DNA of 64,000 nucleotides from Candidatus Celerinatantimonas neptuna (GTDB taxonomy: Bacteria > Pseudomonadota > Gammaproteobacteria > Enterobacterales > Celerinatantimonadaceae). Within the stretch, counting starts at the first letter, position 1; each line of letters begins with the position of its first letter. The notes under the pieces were generated by a model. It was not told the origin of the DNA. It did no database searches and was given only the letters and a program-made list of their open reading frames with translations. Shown in pieces: positions 43,346-54,127 of this stretch. Location: positions 2,915,501-2,979,500 of the forward strand of contig OU461276.1 in the NCBI GenBank assembly GCA_911810475.1, written 5' to 3'. Both the position numbers and the translations under genes were made by a program.

Positions 43346-43529
43346 TTAGTGTAAATTGATTAATTGTATTCGGAGAGCTTCTTTTAGATCTTTACATACT
43401 TCTTTTAGAATGGAACCTTGGCCTATGCTATTTTGTTCCCTCATCCTACCTGTAGTACCGCTTTCTGAATAATTTACTGCCATATAATCAGGGGGTGTTC
43501 GATGTAGTTTAATGCACCAGCGTAGCTAT
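43346..43529 (-). pseudogene. Downstream part of a GDSL-type esterase gene disrupted by IS982
   Basis: On the minus strand, reading away from the insertion, the frame contains PDYMAVNYSESGTTGRMREQ and continues to LINLH-stop at 43346. The AVNYSESGTTG block is typical of SGNH/GDSL hydrolases. It matches the N-terminal fragment on the other side of the transposase (44530-44722), so one gene was split. Most of the usual catalytic C-terminal region is missing, so a deletion or early stop also occurred. Confidence 0.5.
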
Positions 43530-44529
43530 TTAACTTGAGATCGGTTTAAGCCATCGCCATTAGACCCGTTTTTTCAACTGGAGTCATATTAAGTGATGGC
43601 TTTTCTGGCTTTAAACAATAGGCAATCAAGCCACCCAAAAGATTGAGCATAAATCCGTGTAAACTTCGATGACGAGAATGCTTTATTTGAGAAATATTTT
43701 TCAATTGATCGTTAATCGTTTCAATAATGAAGCGCTTAGAGAGCATTGCTCTATCCCAAGCGGCAAGCATTTTGGGCTTCATGTTTTTACGCTGAGTGGT
43801 GATAAGTGTGACAGCCTCTACTTTCAAGTCCTCAGCCAGTGCTTTACTGATATAGCCTTTGTCACCATACAGCTTATCCAGTAACCCTTTAGATAACTCC
43901 CTAACGGGCGCGCGATCATCTGTATTGGCTGGAGTCAGCTTCGCTGCCACGATATCACCAAGATGATTCGTGATGATATGAAGTTTAAAACCATAGAACC
44001 AACCCATCGTCCCTTTCCCTCGGGCTGCTGTTCCTTTAAACACTTTATGCCTTGGAATGCGGAGGTTGTGACAGACTTTGATGCTGGTTGAGTCAATAAA
44101 TTCAATCCCTGTTGGCTCTCCTTTCACATGTGTAAAGAAAGAGCTAAGTGGGATGAGAACGGAAGGCATTACTTCAAGAAAACGAGTGTAACTGAGTAAG
44201 GCTGGACAGTCACTTTTGTAGTAGCGGCGAACAATGCCGAGATAAAAGTTTTTGAAATCACGTTGATGTGACATATGAAACGCAATAATGATGGTCATGA
44301 TCTCACTCTCAGACAGACGACCTTTGCGATTTCGCTTACGTTCACCACTTTCGAGCTGTAACTTTTGCCACTGAGGTAGGAAAGCCTTGCAAAAATCATC
44401 GACATGGCAGAATAATTCTACTAATTTACGCATAGCTGGTTCCTCTGTGATTAGTCCTTCTTCGTCGAAAGATCTGATCGCAGAACCAGCTTTTAGTTCC
44501 CTTATATTCTTATCCCGAGTTCAGGTTAT
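43530..44529 (-). mobile_element. IS982-family insertion sequence
   Basis: About 1.0 kb, bounded by imperfect inverted repeats: TTAACTTGAGATCGGTTTAA at the left end and, on the other strand, ATAACCTGAACTCGGGATAA at the right end (about 15 of 20 identical). It contains one full-length transposase gene. No clear target duplication is visible at these boundaries. It sits in a GDSL-esterase gene. Confidence 0.75.
43546..44433 (-). CDS. IS982-family transposase
   Basis: A 295-residue DDE transposase. Characteristic parts are the N-terminal SESEIMTIIIAFHMSHQRDFKNFY, the first catalytic Asp in FIDSTSIKVCHNLR (near 112), the second in LYGDKGYI (near 190), and the third acidic residue in RFIIETINDQLKN (near 236). 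The frame is intact, so the element may still be active. No stop or frameshift is visible. Confidence 0.9.
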   Translation of the reverse strand: MRKLVELFCHVDDFCKAFLPQWQKLQLESGERKRNRKGRLSESEIMTIIIAFHMSHQRDFKNFYLGIVRRYYKSDCPALLSYTRFLEVMPSVLIPLSSFFTHVKGEPTGIEFIDSTSIKVCHNLRIPRHKVFKGTAARGKGTMGWFYGFKLHIITNHLGDIVAAKLTPANTDDRAPVRELSKGLLDKLYGDKGYISKALAEDLKVEAVTLITTQRKNMKPKMLAAWDRAMLSKRFIIETINDQLKNISQIKHSRHRSLHGFMLNLLGGLIAYCLKPEKPSLNMTPVEKTGLMAMA

Positions 44530-44722
44530 TTAATAATTTACTTCGCCTATTGGTCTTACAATTATTTCTATACCATAATATGCACAAAGATGATCTACCC
44601 AATTTTTATTGTTCGTAAATTGACCAGTTTCATTCACATGCCCCTTTAAAAATCCTCTTGGATTGTCGCCAGAAGTTACCAGTGTCACTGACACTATCAC
44701 CAAATATCACAAATTTATGCAT
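44530..44722 (-). pseudogene. N-terminal fragment of a GDSL-type esterase, frameshifted
   Basis: From the ATG at 44722 the minus strand reads MHKFVIFGDSVSDTGNF, the GDS(L) block I catalytic-serine motif with FGDS. The original frame then shifts; the continuing frame reads SGDNPRGFLKGHVNETGQF, then NWVDHLCAYYGIEII, and stops at the IS boundary. So there is at least one frameshift as well as the IS982 interruption. The gene is dead as it stands. Confidence 0.6.
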
Positions 44723-44836
44723 CTTTTCCCTCTAAAAATTTAATTTTAGCAATCTGTCCACACAATAAGTTCGAAACTCTAGATGTGGTATCGGTAGTGA
44801 TAAGTCTAATAGAGTAAAAAACTTAATACTTAGGCT

Positions 44837-45085
44837 TTAATTTGGTAAATAAGGAGGAAATAGCTGACCACCTAATTTCTTACGCCATGTATAAAATGTG
44901 GCATCCGAAATCCCAATCTTGCGACAGATTTCTGCAACGGAGATACCTATTTCGGCTTGTTTTAAGGCAAAGGTAATTTGCTCTTCTGTATAGTGTGATT
45001 TTTTAATCGTATGTTTTCTTATTTTACGGATTTATAATGCCTGATTTTCCAGTTTTAAATGGTTCAGTATTTTGGGGTAGGGTCA
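44837..45085 (-). pseudogene. IS3-family OrfA remnant
   Basis: On the minus strand the frame KSHYTEEQITFALKQAEIG then EICRKIGISDATFYTWRKKLGG is the helix-turn-helix part of an IS3-family (IS2/IS407-like) OrfA. It lacks a proper start and ends with a stop at 44837 instead of continuing to OrfB. A possible element end (TGACCCTACCCCAAAATACT on the minus strand) lies at about 45085. Relic, not functional. Confidence 0.65.
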
Positions 45086-45463
45086 TAGCTCCAATAAGTG
45101 AGCTAAATTTACATGTAAAGAAAAGGTTCGAGATTTTCAATTTTGAATAAATCTGTCAGCTGCGCGACAGCAATTCTTATTGTTAACTATGATCAGAGGC
45201 TGGCACGTATGTCCCAAAATGAGCCAGTTTGAGATCACTAATTACTTTATCTCATCAGTTTTTGATCTACTATTCCCTAATAGCAGATTATGAGCCCAGT
45301 CGAGTCTTTGGGGTTATGCTAATATTATATGTAGAGTTTAGAGCAGGAGTTGCTTGTTGGAGCAGTGTACAAGACTGATGTCTGTATTTTCTTCACAGAT
45401 TATAAAGATAATGTTTGCTTAAAAAACACTGTTAGCTATTCAAACCATGAGGTACAAATAAAT
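45086..45463. other. Intergenic region upstream of the GNAT gene
   Basis: AT-rich sequence with no recognised gene. An upstream in-frame extension of the GNAT frame begins with TTG at 45350 but shows no family similarity. Confidence 0.35.
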
Positions 45464-46000
45464 TTGGAAACAGAATTCAATATAAGAGAAGCAACATTAC
45501 AAGATGTTCCAGCAATATTGGTTTTAGGCCGTAACACATATAAAGAACATTTTTCCGATATTTGGTATGACATTGATAGTTTTTTAAATACTGATTTTAC
45601 AAATGATGCAATTGAATCGTGTATCAAGTCACCATCAAGTCATCGTTATCTATTAGCCCTTAGAAGCAATATATTGGTCGGCTTTGCCAAATTAAAAATA
45701 AATTCAGGGTTGAATTGTATGGGTAAATCATGCATTGAGTTGCAAAAAATCTATCTAAAAAAGGATAGTGTTGGCAATCATCTCGGTTCGGTTTTAATTA
45801 GGCGAGTAATGGAACTTGCATCAGAACTCAACAGCGAATATGTCTGGCTGGATGTGTTAAAAAATAACACTCAGGCCCAAAAATTTTATCGACGACATCA
45901 ATTTAAAATAGTTGATGAAATACCCTATAAAACTGACCGGTATGAGATAGGAATGTTTGTTATGGTCAAGATGTTAAAAAATCAGCTTACGAACATTTAA
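45464..46000 (+). CDS. GNAT-family N-acetyltransferase
   Basis: A predicted acetyl-CoA-dependent acyltransferase of unknown substrate. From FNIREATLQDVPAILVLGRN it follows the GNAT fold. The acetyl-CoA loop region is IYLKKDSVGNHLGSVLIRRVME (Q/R-x-x-G-x-G-like, slightly degenerate), followed by VWLDVLKNNTQAQKFYRRHQFK. There is no ATG at the 5' end. I chose TTG at 45464 because GAGG lies upstream and the length (178 residues) suits the family; the frame is open to a TTG at 45350. It lies among mobile-element debris, suggesting acquisition. Confidence 0.65.
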   Translation: METEFNIREATLQDVPAILVLGRNTYKEHFSDIWYDIDSFLNTDFTNDAIESCIKSPSSHRYLLALRSNILVGFAKLKINSGLNCMGKSCIELQKIYLKKDSVGNHLGSVLIRRVMELASELNSEYVWLDVLKNNTQAQKFYRRHQFKIVDEIPYKTDRYEIGMFVMVKMLKNQLTNI

Positions 46001-46342
46001 GATTTTAAAATATGTTTACTAATCTGGCTGTAACATTTTAAACTAATGGATCTAGTTCGTTTCTATTCATATTTGAGTCAGGGAGAACTGTGCTGATTTT
46101 GTGATCACCAAGAGAGAATAATAATTTAGGTTACTCACTGTATGAATCCAGTGATAGCAAGAGTTCATGATCTTTTCTTTTTTAATCTTCTAACAAACCA
46201 GTCATTTAAGCTTCCTATCTCATGAACCGTTATCGCATGAGTCATTGATACCCAAAAAGAACAATTCAGGTTTAATTATTGACAAAATACTGTATGGATA
46301 TGGAATATGCAGGTGATTCTATCAGGGAAGAAAACTATTTAT
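46001..46342. other. Intergenic region between the GNAT gene and the transposase remnant
   Basis: AT-rich, without recognisable coding, RNA or repeat features. Confidence 0.35.
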
Positions 46343-46990
46343 CCCTAAGCCAAGAAGTCAGCAAATTAGTCTCAGCGATACGCTGTATTATCATTGTGTA
46401 TCCTGTTGTGTTAGACGGGCGTTTTTATGTGGTGAAAATGCGCTGACCGGACCAGTTATAAGCATCGTCGGGGCTGAATAGAAGCGCGATTATTGTTTTT
46501 AGCCCGTGTCTTTGCCATTGATATATGTGCGTATGCGGTGATGAGTAATCATGGCATGTGGTATTGCATATCAATGAGGCTAAAGCGTAAAACTGGTCAA
46601 CCCTGGAGATTCTTCACCGCTGGTATCAGCTGCATCAGGGACCCGGTTTACGCAGTAATTCGAACAGGATGAACCACTGGCAGCCTTTGCTCTGAAACGA
46701 GTGGCTGCATCAGCACAAACATATCGGGACAGACTGATGGATATCAGCCGGTTTATGCGTGAGCTGAATGAGCCGATTGCCCGGCAGGCCAATGCGGAAG
46801 ACAACTGCACAGGGTGATTCAGGGAAGGGCGCTTTAAATCACAGGCCTGGCCTGTATGGCTGATGTTGATTTAAACCCGGTCAGGGCGGCAATAAGTAAA
46901 ACCCCAGAGACATCCGACTGTACCAGTGTGAAAAAACGGGGGAAAATCCCTTGGCGGTTTCAGTTTAAACTTGACTTCAGTGTTTAAGTT
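46343..46990 (+). pseudogene. REP-associated tyrosine (Y1/IS200-like) transposase remnant
   Basis: Pieces of one protein are readable across several frames: PKPRSQQISLSDTLYYHC with CVRRAFLCG, then LLFLARVFAIDICAYAVMSNH. Later pieces are LMDISRFMRELNEPIARQAN, EDNCTG and DLNPVRAAISKTPETSDCTS. These match the large Y1-type transposase common in Vibrio and Shewanella. The AVMSNH part retains only the first His of the usual HxH metal motif. At least three frameshifts or stops make it non-functional. This explains an otherwise gene-free 1.1 kb stretch. Confidence 0.7.
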
Positions 46991-47079
46991 CTGATATCTG
47001 AATGTCTAAGGCTTTTTATAAGCCATACAGCTCGTGATTAACATAGGGTCGATCTTGCAAATTCGGACTAATCAAGACT

Positions 47080-47113
47080 AACCCGATAAATAAAGATGAT
47101 GTTATATCGGGTT
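47080..47113 (-). terminator. Hairpin downstream of the LuxR-hydrolase gene
   Basis: AACCCGATA (47080-47088) and TATCGGGTT (47105-47113) form a perfect 9-bp stem with a 16-nt loop, 16 nt past the gene's stop. There is no strong T-tract, so termination is only probable. Confidence 0.4.
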
Positions 47114-47128
47114 CAGCATATCTTCAGT

Positions 47129-48967
47129 TTATTCTCGTGACTTGATTCGTTGTGTGAATTCATTAAGTATGGCGGACCATTGTTTATGCTGAAAAGGTAG
47201 CAGATGCCCCATATCTTGAATGAGTTTTAATTCAGCATGCGGAAGCCGGCGTTGAAGGCGTTTTACGGTTGAAAGAGGGATATAGGTATTTTCATATCCG
47301 TGCCAGATAACTGTAGGTGTTGTGAGCAACCGTGATGTTTCGATTCCCCAGGGCTGACTGAATCGAATTAATTCATTTGAAAATGCCTGAACGCCCTGTC
47401 GATTGACCTCAATGAGTGATGTCCCCAGCATTTTATTGACCTGTTCGGTTCTCATCATCTTTAGATCGACTTCAGAAAGGCTTCTGGATAGGGCTTTGTT
47501 AAAATATTGTGGGTTTTTTCGCAGATTTCTTTCCAGAATGGCCATAAATAATCGGTGAAACTTAGGAAAGTTTTGAGCCAGTTTTATCTGCATCATGTAA
47601 AGAGGGGCGACGGTCTGAAAGTCTTCTTTGTTTTCAATTGGTGAGCCGGTGCAGATTAATCCCAACTGTAAAATCCGCTCAGGGATAAGGCTGGCAAGTG
47701 CTCCGGCGTAAATCCCACCTGTTGCGTATCCTAACAAACCACATTGTTTAATATTTAAGTGATCCAATAGCTGGATAGCATCTTCACTCCATTGGATATA
47801 ACTCAGTTGTGGATTCGGGTCAGAGTATCCGTATCCGGGTCTGTCAGGGGTGATCAATCGAATCCCATGTTGTTTAGCCAAATCGGTATCTGTTGAAAAA
47901 GATTCGACCCGTGATCCAAGAATGCTATGGCAATACAGAGTGGGGATCCCGTCAGGGTCTCCAGATTCCCGGTAACATAATTCCCGGCCATCTTTCAATT
48001 TGATGATGTGATCCATTGTGTTGTTATCCGGATCATTTTCGCAGCCCAGTATCCGGTTGCTCTGAAAGAGCATACTGCCAGGCCCCATAAGGACCAGGTT
48101 GATAAGTTCGCTCTGTTTATTCACATTCACTTTTTGATAGATAGATTTCAACTGGGAGCGGACCGTATTGTAACTGACATGGAGCATCTCGGCGATTTGT
48201 GGCGGCGAGATGCCACGGACGATATGATCAACAATGCGAACTTCTTTCGGGGTTAACTGATAGATATCAGTCATAGAAGATAATTCGACATCGGTTTTAT
48301 ATTTATGATTTGAGATATAAATGGCTACACTGGCACACCGCTCAAATATGGAGACTGCATACTGAGGGAGTGTGGTCAGTACGACTAATGGTGTATCGTG
48401 GGTAATATGTTTATGATGGCTCAACGACAGGCCCCGGCTTTGTACCTCTCTGGCCCGGCTGATAGATAGCTGCTTCACTAATGCCATCATTTCTTTATGT
48501 TGCAGCGCATCGATAACTTGTAGATAGCCATCCTGTCGACGGATGTGATCCGATTCATTCAGCATTTTTTCAGCCAGATCATTGGTCAGCTGAATTTGCC
48601 CTAAAGGATCGACTAAAATAAGCCCGACAGGAATACGATTAAAAAGATCACTAACCAGCCGGTTTCGTTCTTCAAGTTGATAAAGATGTTCGGTGATTTT
48701 CAGTGCCCGGGCTAAGTGGCGCAGAATCCAGTGAAGATTAGGTTCATCTTCAGAAGAAATTTGAGTATTCGGGTTTTCACTGATGGCTTCAAAGAGCTTT
48801 TGTATATTTTCTTCTTGTGACGTAGATGAATAAGGCAAGGTCATCCAGTAAAGCTGTTGGAGTAACTCCGGCCACAAATCCGATTCAGTGGCAGCTTGAT
48901 AAATGAGTTCAATGACCTGATCCTTTGCATAAGGAGTTTGCAGCTTGTTAACCTGATCCATTTCCAT
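47129..48967 (-). CDS. LuxR-type regulator fused to a degenerate alpha/beta-hydrolase domain
   Basis: A 612-residue, apparently cytoplasmic protein. After an N-terminal helical region there is a PAS-like segment (RIPVGLILVDPLGQIQLTND, about 110-135), then a LuxR/FixJ HTH (LTPKEVRIVDHIVRG then AEMLHVSYNTVRSQLKSIYQ, about 240-300). An alpha/beta-hydrolase domain follows (about 325-610). The nucleophile elbow reads GYATGG with alanine (residue 415) where serine is expected. The acid position has asparagine (N560 in HGYENTYIP). The catalytic histidine is kept (MGHLLPF, 588). Hydrolysis is therefore unlikely; the domain may be a ligand sensor. No target gene is obvious. Confidence 0.8.
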   Translation of the reverse strand: MEMDQVNKLQTPYAKDQVIELIYQAATESDLWPELLQQLYWMTLPYSSTSQEENIQKLFEAISENPNTQISSEDEPNLHWILRHLARALKITEHLYQLEERNRLVSDLFNRIPVGLILVDPLGQIQLTNDLAEKMLNESDHIRRQDGYLQVIDALQHKEMMALVKQLSISRAREVQSRGLSLSHHKHITHDTPLVVLTTLPQYAVSIFERCASVAIYISNHKYKTDVELSSMTDIYQLTPKEVRIVDHIVRGISPPQIAEMLHVSYNTVRSQLKSIYQKVNVNKQSELINLVLMGPGSMLFQSNRILGCENDPDNNTMDHIIKLKDGRELCYRESGDPDGIPTLYCHSILGSRVESFSTDTDLAKQHGIRLITPDRPGYGYSDPNPQLSYIQWSEDAIQLLDHLNIKQCGLLGYATGGIYAGALASLIPERILQLGLICTGSPIENKEDFQTVAPLYMMQIKLAQNFPKFHRLFMAILERNLRKNPQYFNKALSRSLSEVDLKMMRTEQVNKMLGTSLIEVNRQGVQAFSNELIRFSQPWGIETSRLLTTPTVIWHGYENTYIPLSTVKRLQRRLPHAELKLIQDMGHLLPFQHKQWSAILNEFTQRIKSRE

Positions 48968-49134
48968 GGATTCCTTGTATTATTCATTTATTTATTACAA
49001 GTGTATTTGTTTGTAAAACATGCGTCTAGGTGTTATTCCGGTTGGATAGACTTGGATCAACAATCATATGGTATCTTTAAAGGTTAGTTGATATTAAAAA
49101 TAATATCATTATCAATAAGGTGTTTTGTAGAGAG

Positions 49135-50517
49135 TTAATGTGTATCTGTTTCGGTTAAATTCTGTTTATGACGACATGATTCAACGTTGGTGACTTTCGT
49201 TGTGACATAGCCATCTTGAAGTTGCAAAATCAGAGACATGTCTTTTTTGACTTGTTTGGTATGTGTAATCCATTGGCCTTTGGCGTTTTGGATTGTACTG
49301 TAGCCTCGTTGTAGCGTGGACAATGGGCTAAGGGCTTCGAGTTGACTCACCTGATTTAGAAATTGCGATCTCAATTGAGCTATTTGATGCTTATAACTCT
49401 GTTGAAGACGGATTGATAGTTGCTGAATATGTTGTTTACGTTCATCAAAAAAATGGTCAGGGATGGCTCTGCTTAGTCGCTCTTGGAACGTATTCTGTTG
49501 ATGTTGACATTGCTCTAACTTACCGTTGATGACCCGGTTTAATCGCAACTGTAATTCATCCATATGTTGTTGACGAAATAGCAATTGTCTCACCGGGGAC
49601 TGGTTTTTTAGTCGCAGCGTGAGGTGCTCGAAAGTTTGTCGGTGCGTTGCAAAATAGTGGATAGCCAGTTTATTTAATTGTTGATGCAATTGTTGAAAAT
49701 ATAACGTTTTTAGATGCATTCCGTGACCGACCCGTTCAGCTGCGGCTGAAGGGGTCGGCGCTCGCCAGTCTGCTGCAAAGTCAGTCAGCGTGAAGTCAAT
49801 CTCATGTCCGACAGCTGAAATAATGGGAAGTCGACTGGCACTAACAAGTCGTGTTAGTGGTTCATAATTAAATGCCCATAAATCTTCCATTGAACCACCT
49901 CCCCGGCCGAGGATAATAACATCGACTTCATTTCTCCGGTTGGCCAGGTTTAAGGCATTGCATAATGACGAAGGTGCTTCACTTCCCTGAACGGGGCTGG
50001 GATATAAAATAATTTCAATGCCGGGGGCCAGCCGTTTAAGTACGGCTGTGATATCGTGAAAAGCAGCGCCAGTGGCAGAGGTGATAACACCGACTCGTTC
50101 GACAATTTCTGGAATTGGGCGTTTTCGGGTTTCGCTAAATAATCCCTCGCTGGCGAGTTTACCGCGCAGTTGTTCGTATGCTAATTGTAATTCTCCAAGC
50201 CCGTCAGGTTGTATCGATTGGATAATCAATTGATATTCACCGCGGGGTTCATAGACACTGATTCTTGCTCTGACAAGAACTTGCTGGCCATCCTGAACTG
50301 AAAACAGCACTTTACGGTTTTGGGTTTTAAACATGGCGCAGCGAACTTGAGCTTTATTATCCTTCAGACTAAAATACCAATGCCCTGAAGAAGGCTGGGC
50401 TAGATTTGATATTTCACCTTTAAGCCAGATTTCACCGATGTGTGTTTCTAAATGTTGACGAACTCTCTGATTAAGCTGGCTGACCGATAAGATTTTGTCC
50501 TGATGATGAGTGACCAT
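49135..50517 (-). CDS. xseA: Exodeoxyribonuclease VII large subunit
   Basis: XseA with XseB degrades single-stranded DNA processively. The 460-residue product (E. coli 456) has an N-terminal OB-fold (EIWLKGEISNLAQPSSGHWYFSLKD), then the catalytic domain motifs VGVITSATGAAFHDI, RGGGSMEDLWAFN and SAVGHEIDFTL. A coiled-coil C-terminal half ends in LQRGYSTIQN. The frame extends upstream to 50568. The ATG at 50517 gives MVTHHQDKILSVSQLNQ, near the family start. It is divergent from guaB, as in E. coli. Confidence 0.95.
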   Translation of the reverse strand: MVTHHQDKILSVSQLNQRVRQHLETHIGEIWLKGEISNLAQPSSGHWYFSLKDNKAQVRCAMFKTQNRKVLFSVQDGQQVLVRARISVYEPRGEYQLIIQSIQPDGLGELQLAYEQLRGKLASEGLFSETRKRPIPEIVERVGVITSATGAAFHDITAVLKRLAPGIEIILYPSPVQGSEAPSSLCNALNLANRRNEVDVIILGRGGGSMEDLWAFNYEPLTRLVSASRLPIISAVGHEIDFTLTDFAADWRAPTPSAAAERVGHGMHLKTLYFQQLHQQLNKLAIHYFATHRQTFEHLTLRLKNQSPVRQLLFRQQHMDELQLRLNRVINGKLEQCQHQQNTFQERLSRAIPDHFFDERKQHIQQLSIRLQQSYKHQIAQLRSQFLNQVSQLEALSPLSTLQRGYSTIQNAKGQWITHTKQVKKDMSLILQLQDGYVTTKVTNVESCRHKQNLTETDTH

Positions 50518-50575
50518 GAAAGCGCCTGATTGATACTGACAAAAAAATTTAATCACCCAAAGTAACATTTTTTAT

Positions 50576-50604
50576 TTTACCTTGGCCAGTGAAAAGCCTA
50601 TAAT
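50576..50604 (+). promoter_or_regulatory. Candidate promoter for guaBA
   Basis: TTTACC (50576-50581) and a perfect TATAAT (50599-50604) are spaced by 17 nt. The following discriminator CCCTCCGC is GC-rich, in keeping with the growth-rate and stringent control known for guaBA in E. coli. Confidence 0.5.
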
Positions 50605-50650
50605 CCCTCCGCAATATTTTACACCCTTGACAAGTCTTTAATGACGGTGA

Positions 50651-52123
<1,473 letters not shown>

Positions 52124-52137
52124 ATCCGTATAGACAG

Positions 52138-52165
52138 GCGAGGGGTATCCTCGCCATTTTATTTT
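52138..52165 (+). terminator. Hairpin between guaB and guaA
   Basis: GGCGAGG (52138-52144) pairs with CCTCGCC (52149-52155), followed by ATTTTATTTT. It probably acts as a partial terminator that adjusts guaA relative to guaB. Confidence 0.6.
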
Positions 52166-52195
52166 GAATACCTTGATAAAATAAAGCGGCAGGCT

Positions 52196-53776
52196 ATGAG
52201 CAAAGATATTCACGATCACCGAATTTTAATTTTAGATTTCGGTTCTCAGTATACTCAATTGATTGCCCGGCGAATTCGGGAGATTGGAGTCTATTGCGAA
52301 TTATGGGGCTGGGATGTTGATGAATCGAGCATTCGTAACTTTGAGCCAGATGGCATCATTTTGGCTGGTGGCCCAGAGAGTGTGACAGAAACTAATTCAC
52401 CTCGTGCACCTCAGTATGTTCTTGAAGCCGGTGTTCCTGTATTAGGGATCTGTTACGGCATGCAGACCATGTCAGCTCAGCTTGGTGGTGAAGTCATCAA
52501 GGGTGTCGGGGAAGGTGAGTTTGGTTATGCTCAGGTTGAGGTGTTAACTGAATCACCATTCTTAAGCCAGATTCAGGATGCATTAACTACAGATGGGAAT
52601 CCATTGTTGGATGTATGGATGAGTCATGGCGATAAAGTCTCTGCTATTCCTGAAGGGTTTGTGACTCTGGCTAAAACCGAAACATGTCAATTTGCGGTTA
52701 TGGCTAATGAAGAGAAACGTTTTTATGGTGTTCAATTTCACCCCGAAGTGACCCATACCCGTCAGGGCAAACGTATGCTGGAACACTTTGTTCTGGATAT
52801 CTGCGGCTGTGAGGCACTATGGACCTCTAGTTCAATTATTGACAATGCCATTGAACAAATTCGTCAGACGGTTGGTCGTGATGAAGTGATTCTCGGACTT
52901 TCCGGCGGTGTTGACTCTTCTGTGGTTGCAATGCTGATTCATCGGGCTGTGGGTAAACAACTCACCTGCGTCTTTGTTGACAATGGCCTGTTGCGTTTAA
53001 ATGAAGCCGATCAGGTCATGGATATGTTTGGCGATAAGTTTGGGCTGAACATTGTTCGTGTTAATGCTGAAGAACGTTTTCTGAGCGCATTGGCCGGGAT
53101 TGATGATCCTGAAGAAAAACGTAAAACCATCGGTCGGGTTTTCATTGAAGTATTTGATGAAGAAGCGGGTAAATTAAACAATGCGAAGTGGTTAGGTCAG
53201 GGGACTATTTATCCTGATGTGATTGAATCGGCCGGAGCAAAAACAGGCAAAGCCCATGTGATTAAATCGCACCATAATGTCGGTGGGTTGCCAGATGATA
53301 TGGCTATGGGTCTCGTTGAGCCGCTTAAAGAGCTCTTTAAAGATGAAGTGCGTAAGATTGGTCTGGAATTGGGGCTGCCTTACGACATGCTGTATCGTCA
53401 TCCATTCCCGGGGCCTGGGCTGGGTGTTCGGGTTTTGGGTGAAGTGAAAAAAGATTTTTGTGATCTGCTTCGCCGTGCCGATGCCATTTTTATCGAAGAA
53501 CTGCGTAAAGCTGAGTTATACGATAAAGTCAGCCAGGCGTTTACCGTGTTCTTACCGGTTCGCTCTGTTGGTGTAATGGGTGATGGCCGTAAATATGACT
53601 GGGTGGTGAGCTTGCGGGCCGTTGAAACGATTGACTTTATGACAGCGCATTGGGCTCATTTACCTTATGAATTTTTAGGCCGGGTTTCCAATCGGATCAT
53701 TAATGAGATCGATGGTATCTCTCGTGTAGTTTATGATATTTCAGGTAAACCACCGGCAACTATTGAGTGGGAATGA
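52196..53776 (+). CDS. guaA: GMP synthase (glutamine-hydrolysing)
   Basis: GuaA aminates XMP to GMP using glutamine and ATP. The 526-residue product has an N-terminal class I glutamine amidotransferase domain (catalytic Cys in GICYGMQ near 87, His/Glu in [11 protein letters not shown]), the ATP pyrophosphatase P-loop LSGGVDSSV near 236, and a C-terminal dimerisation domain ending PPATIEWE. It follows guaB by 72 nt. Confidence 0.97.
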   Translation: MSKDIHDHRILILDFGSQYTQLIARRIREIGVYCELWGWDVDESSIRNFEPDGIILAGGPESVTETNSPRAPQYVLEAGVPVLGICYGMQTMSAQLGGEVIKGVGEGEFGYAQVEVLTESPFLSQIQDALTTDGNPLLDVWMSHGDKVSAIPEGFVTLAKTETCQFAVMANEEKRFYGVQFHPEVTHTRQGKRMLEHFVLDICGCEALWTSSSIIDNAIEQIRQTVGRDEVILGLSGGVDSSVVAMLIHRAVGKQLTCVFVDNGLLRLNEADQVMDMFGDKFGLNIVRVNAEERFLSALAGIDDPEEKRKTIGRVFIEVFDEEAGKLNNAKWLGQGTIYPDVIESAGAKTGKAHVIKSHHNVGGLPDDMAMGLVEPLKELFKDEVRKIGLELGLPYDMLYRHPFPGPGLGVRVLGEVKKDFCDLLRRADAIFIEELRKAELYDKVSQAFTVFLPVRSVGVMGDGRKYDWVVSLRAVETIDFMTAHWAHLPYEFLGRVSNRIINEIDGISRVVYDISGKPPATIEWE

Positions 53777-53818
53777 TTCGTTCCTGGTTTGATTGAAACT
53801 GTGCAATAATTTATACTG

Positions 53819-53846
53819 AAGTCCGCATTCTTGCGGACTTTTTTGT
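53819..53846 (+). terminator. Rho-independent terminator after guaA
   Basis: AAGTCCGCA (53819-53827) pairs with TGCGGACTT (53832-53840) around TTCT, followed by a run of Ts. Strong, 42 nt after the stop. Confidence 0.9.
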
Positions 53847-54127
53847 TATCTGAAGATACTGTCTGGGTCATCATATTCCCATAAATTGAATATAAGATGG
53901 CTTGAATCCAACTTAGTGATAGATCTGATATTTATATAAATGATATTATTATACATGGATGCTTTGTCACCGTTCGTAAGTATATTCTTTTATCATGTGT
54001 ATTACCTAACATCATCATTTGTAATGAGCTCTAAATATGTTGTCTCTTAATTTAGCTCAATTATTAGTATATCTCAGAGTGTTAGAATAAATATTCTGAT
54101 CTTTGTATTTTTTAATCTGGAATATGC
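53847..54127. other. Intergenic region upstream of the SnoaL-LuxR regulator
   Basis: AT-rich, no gene seen. It must contain the promoter of the following regulator; no clear operator was recognised. Confidence 0.35.
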
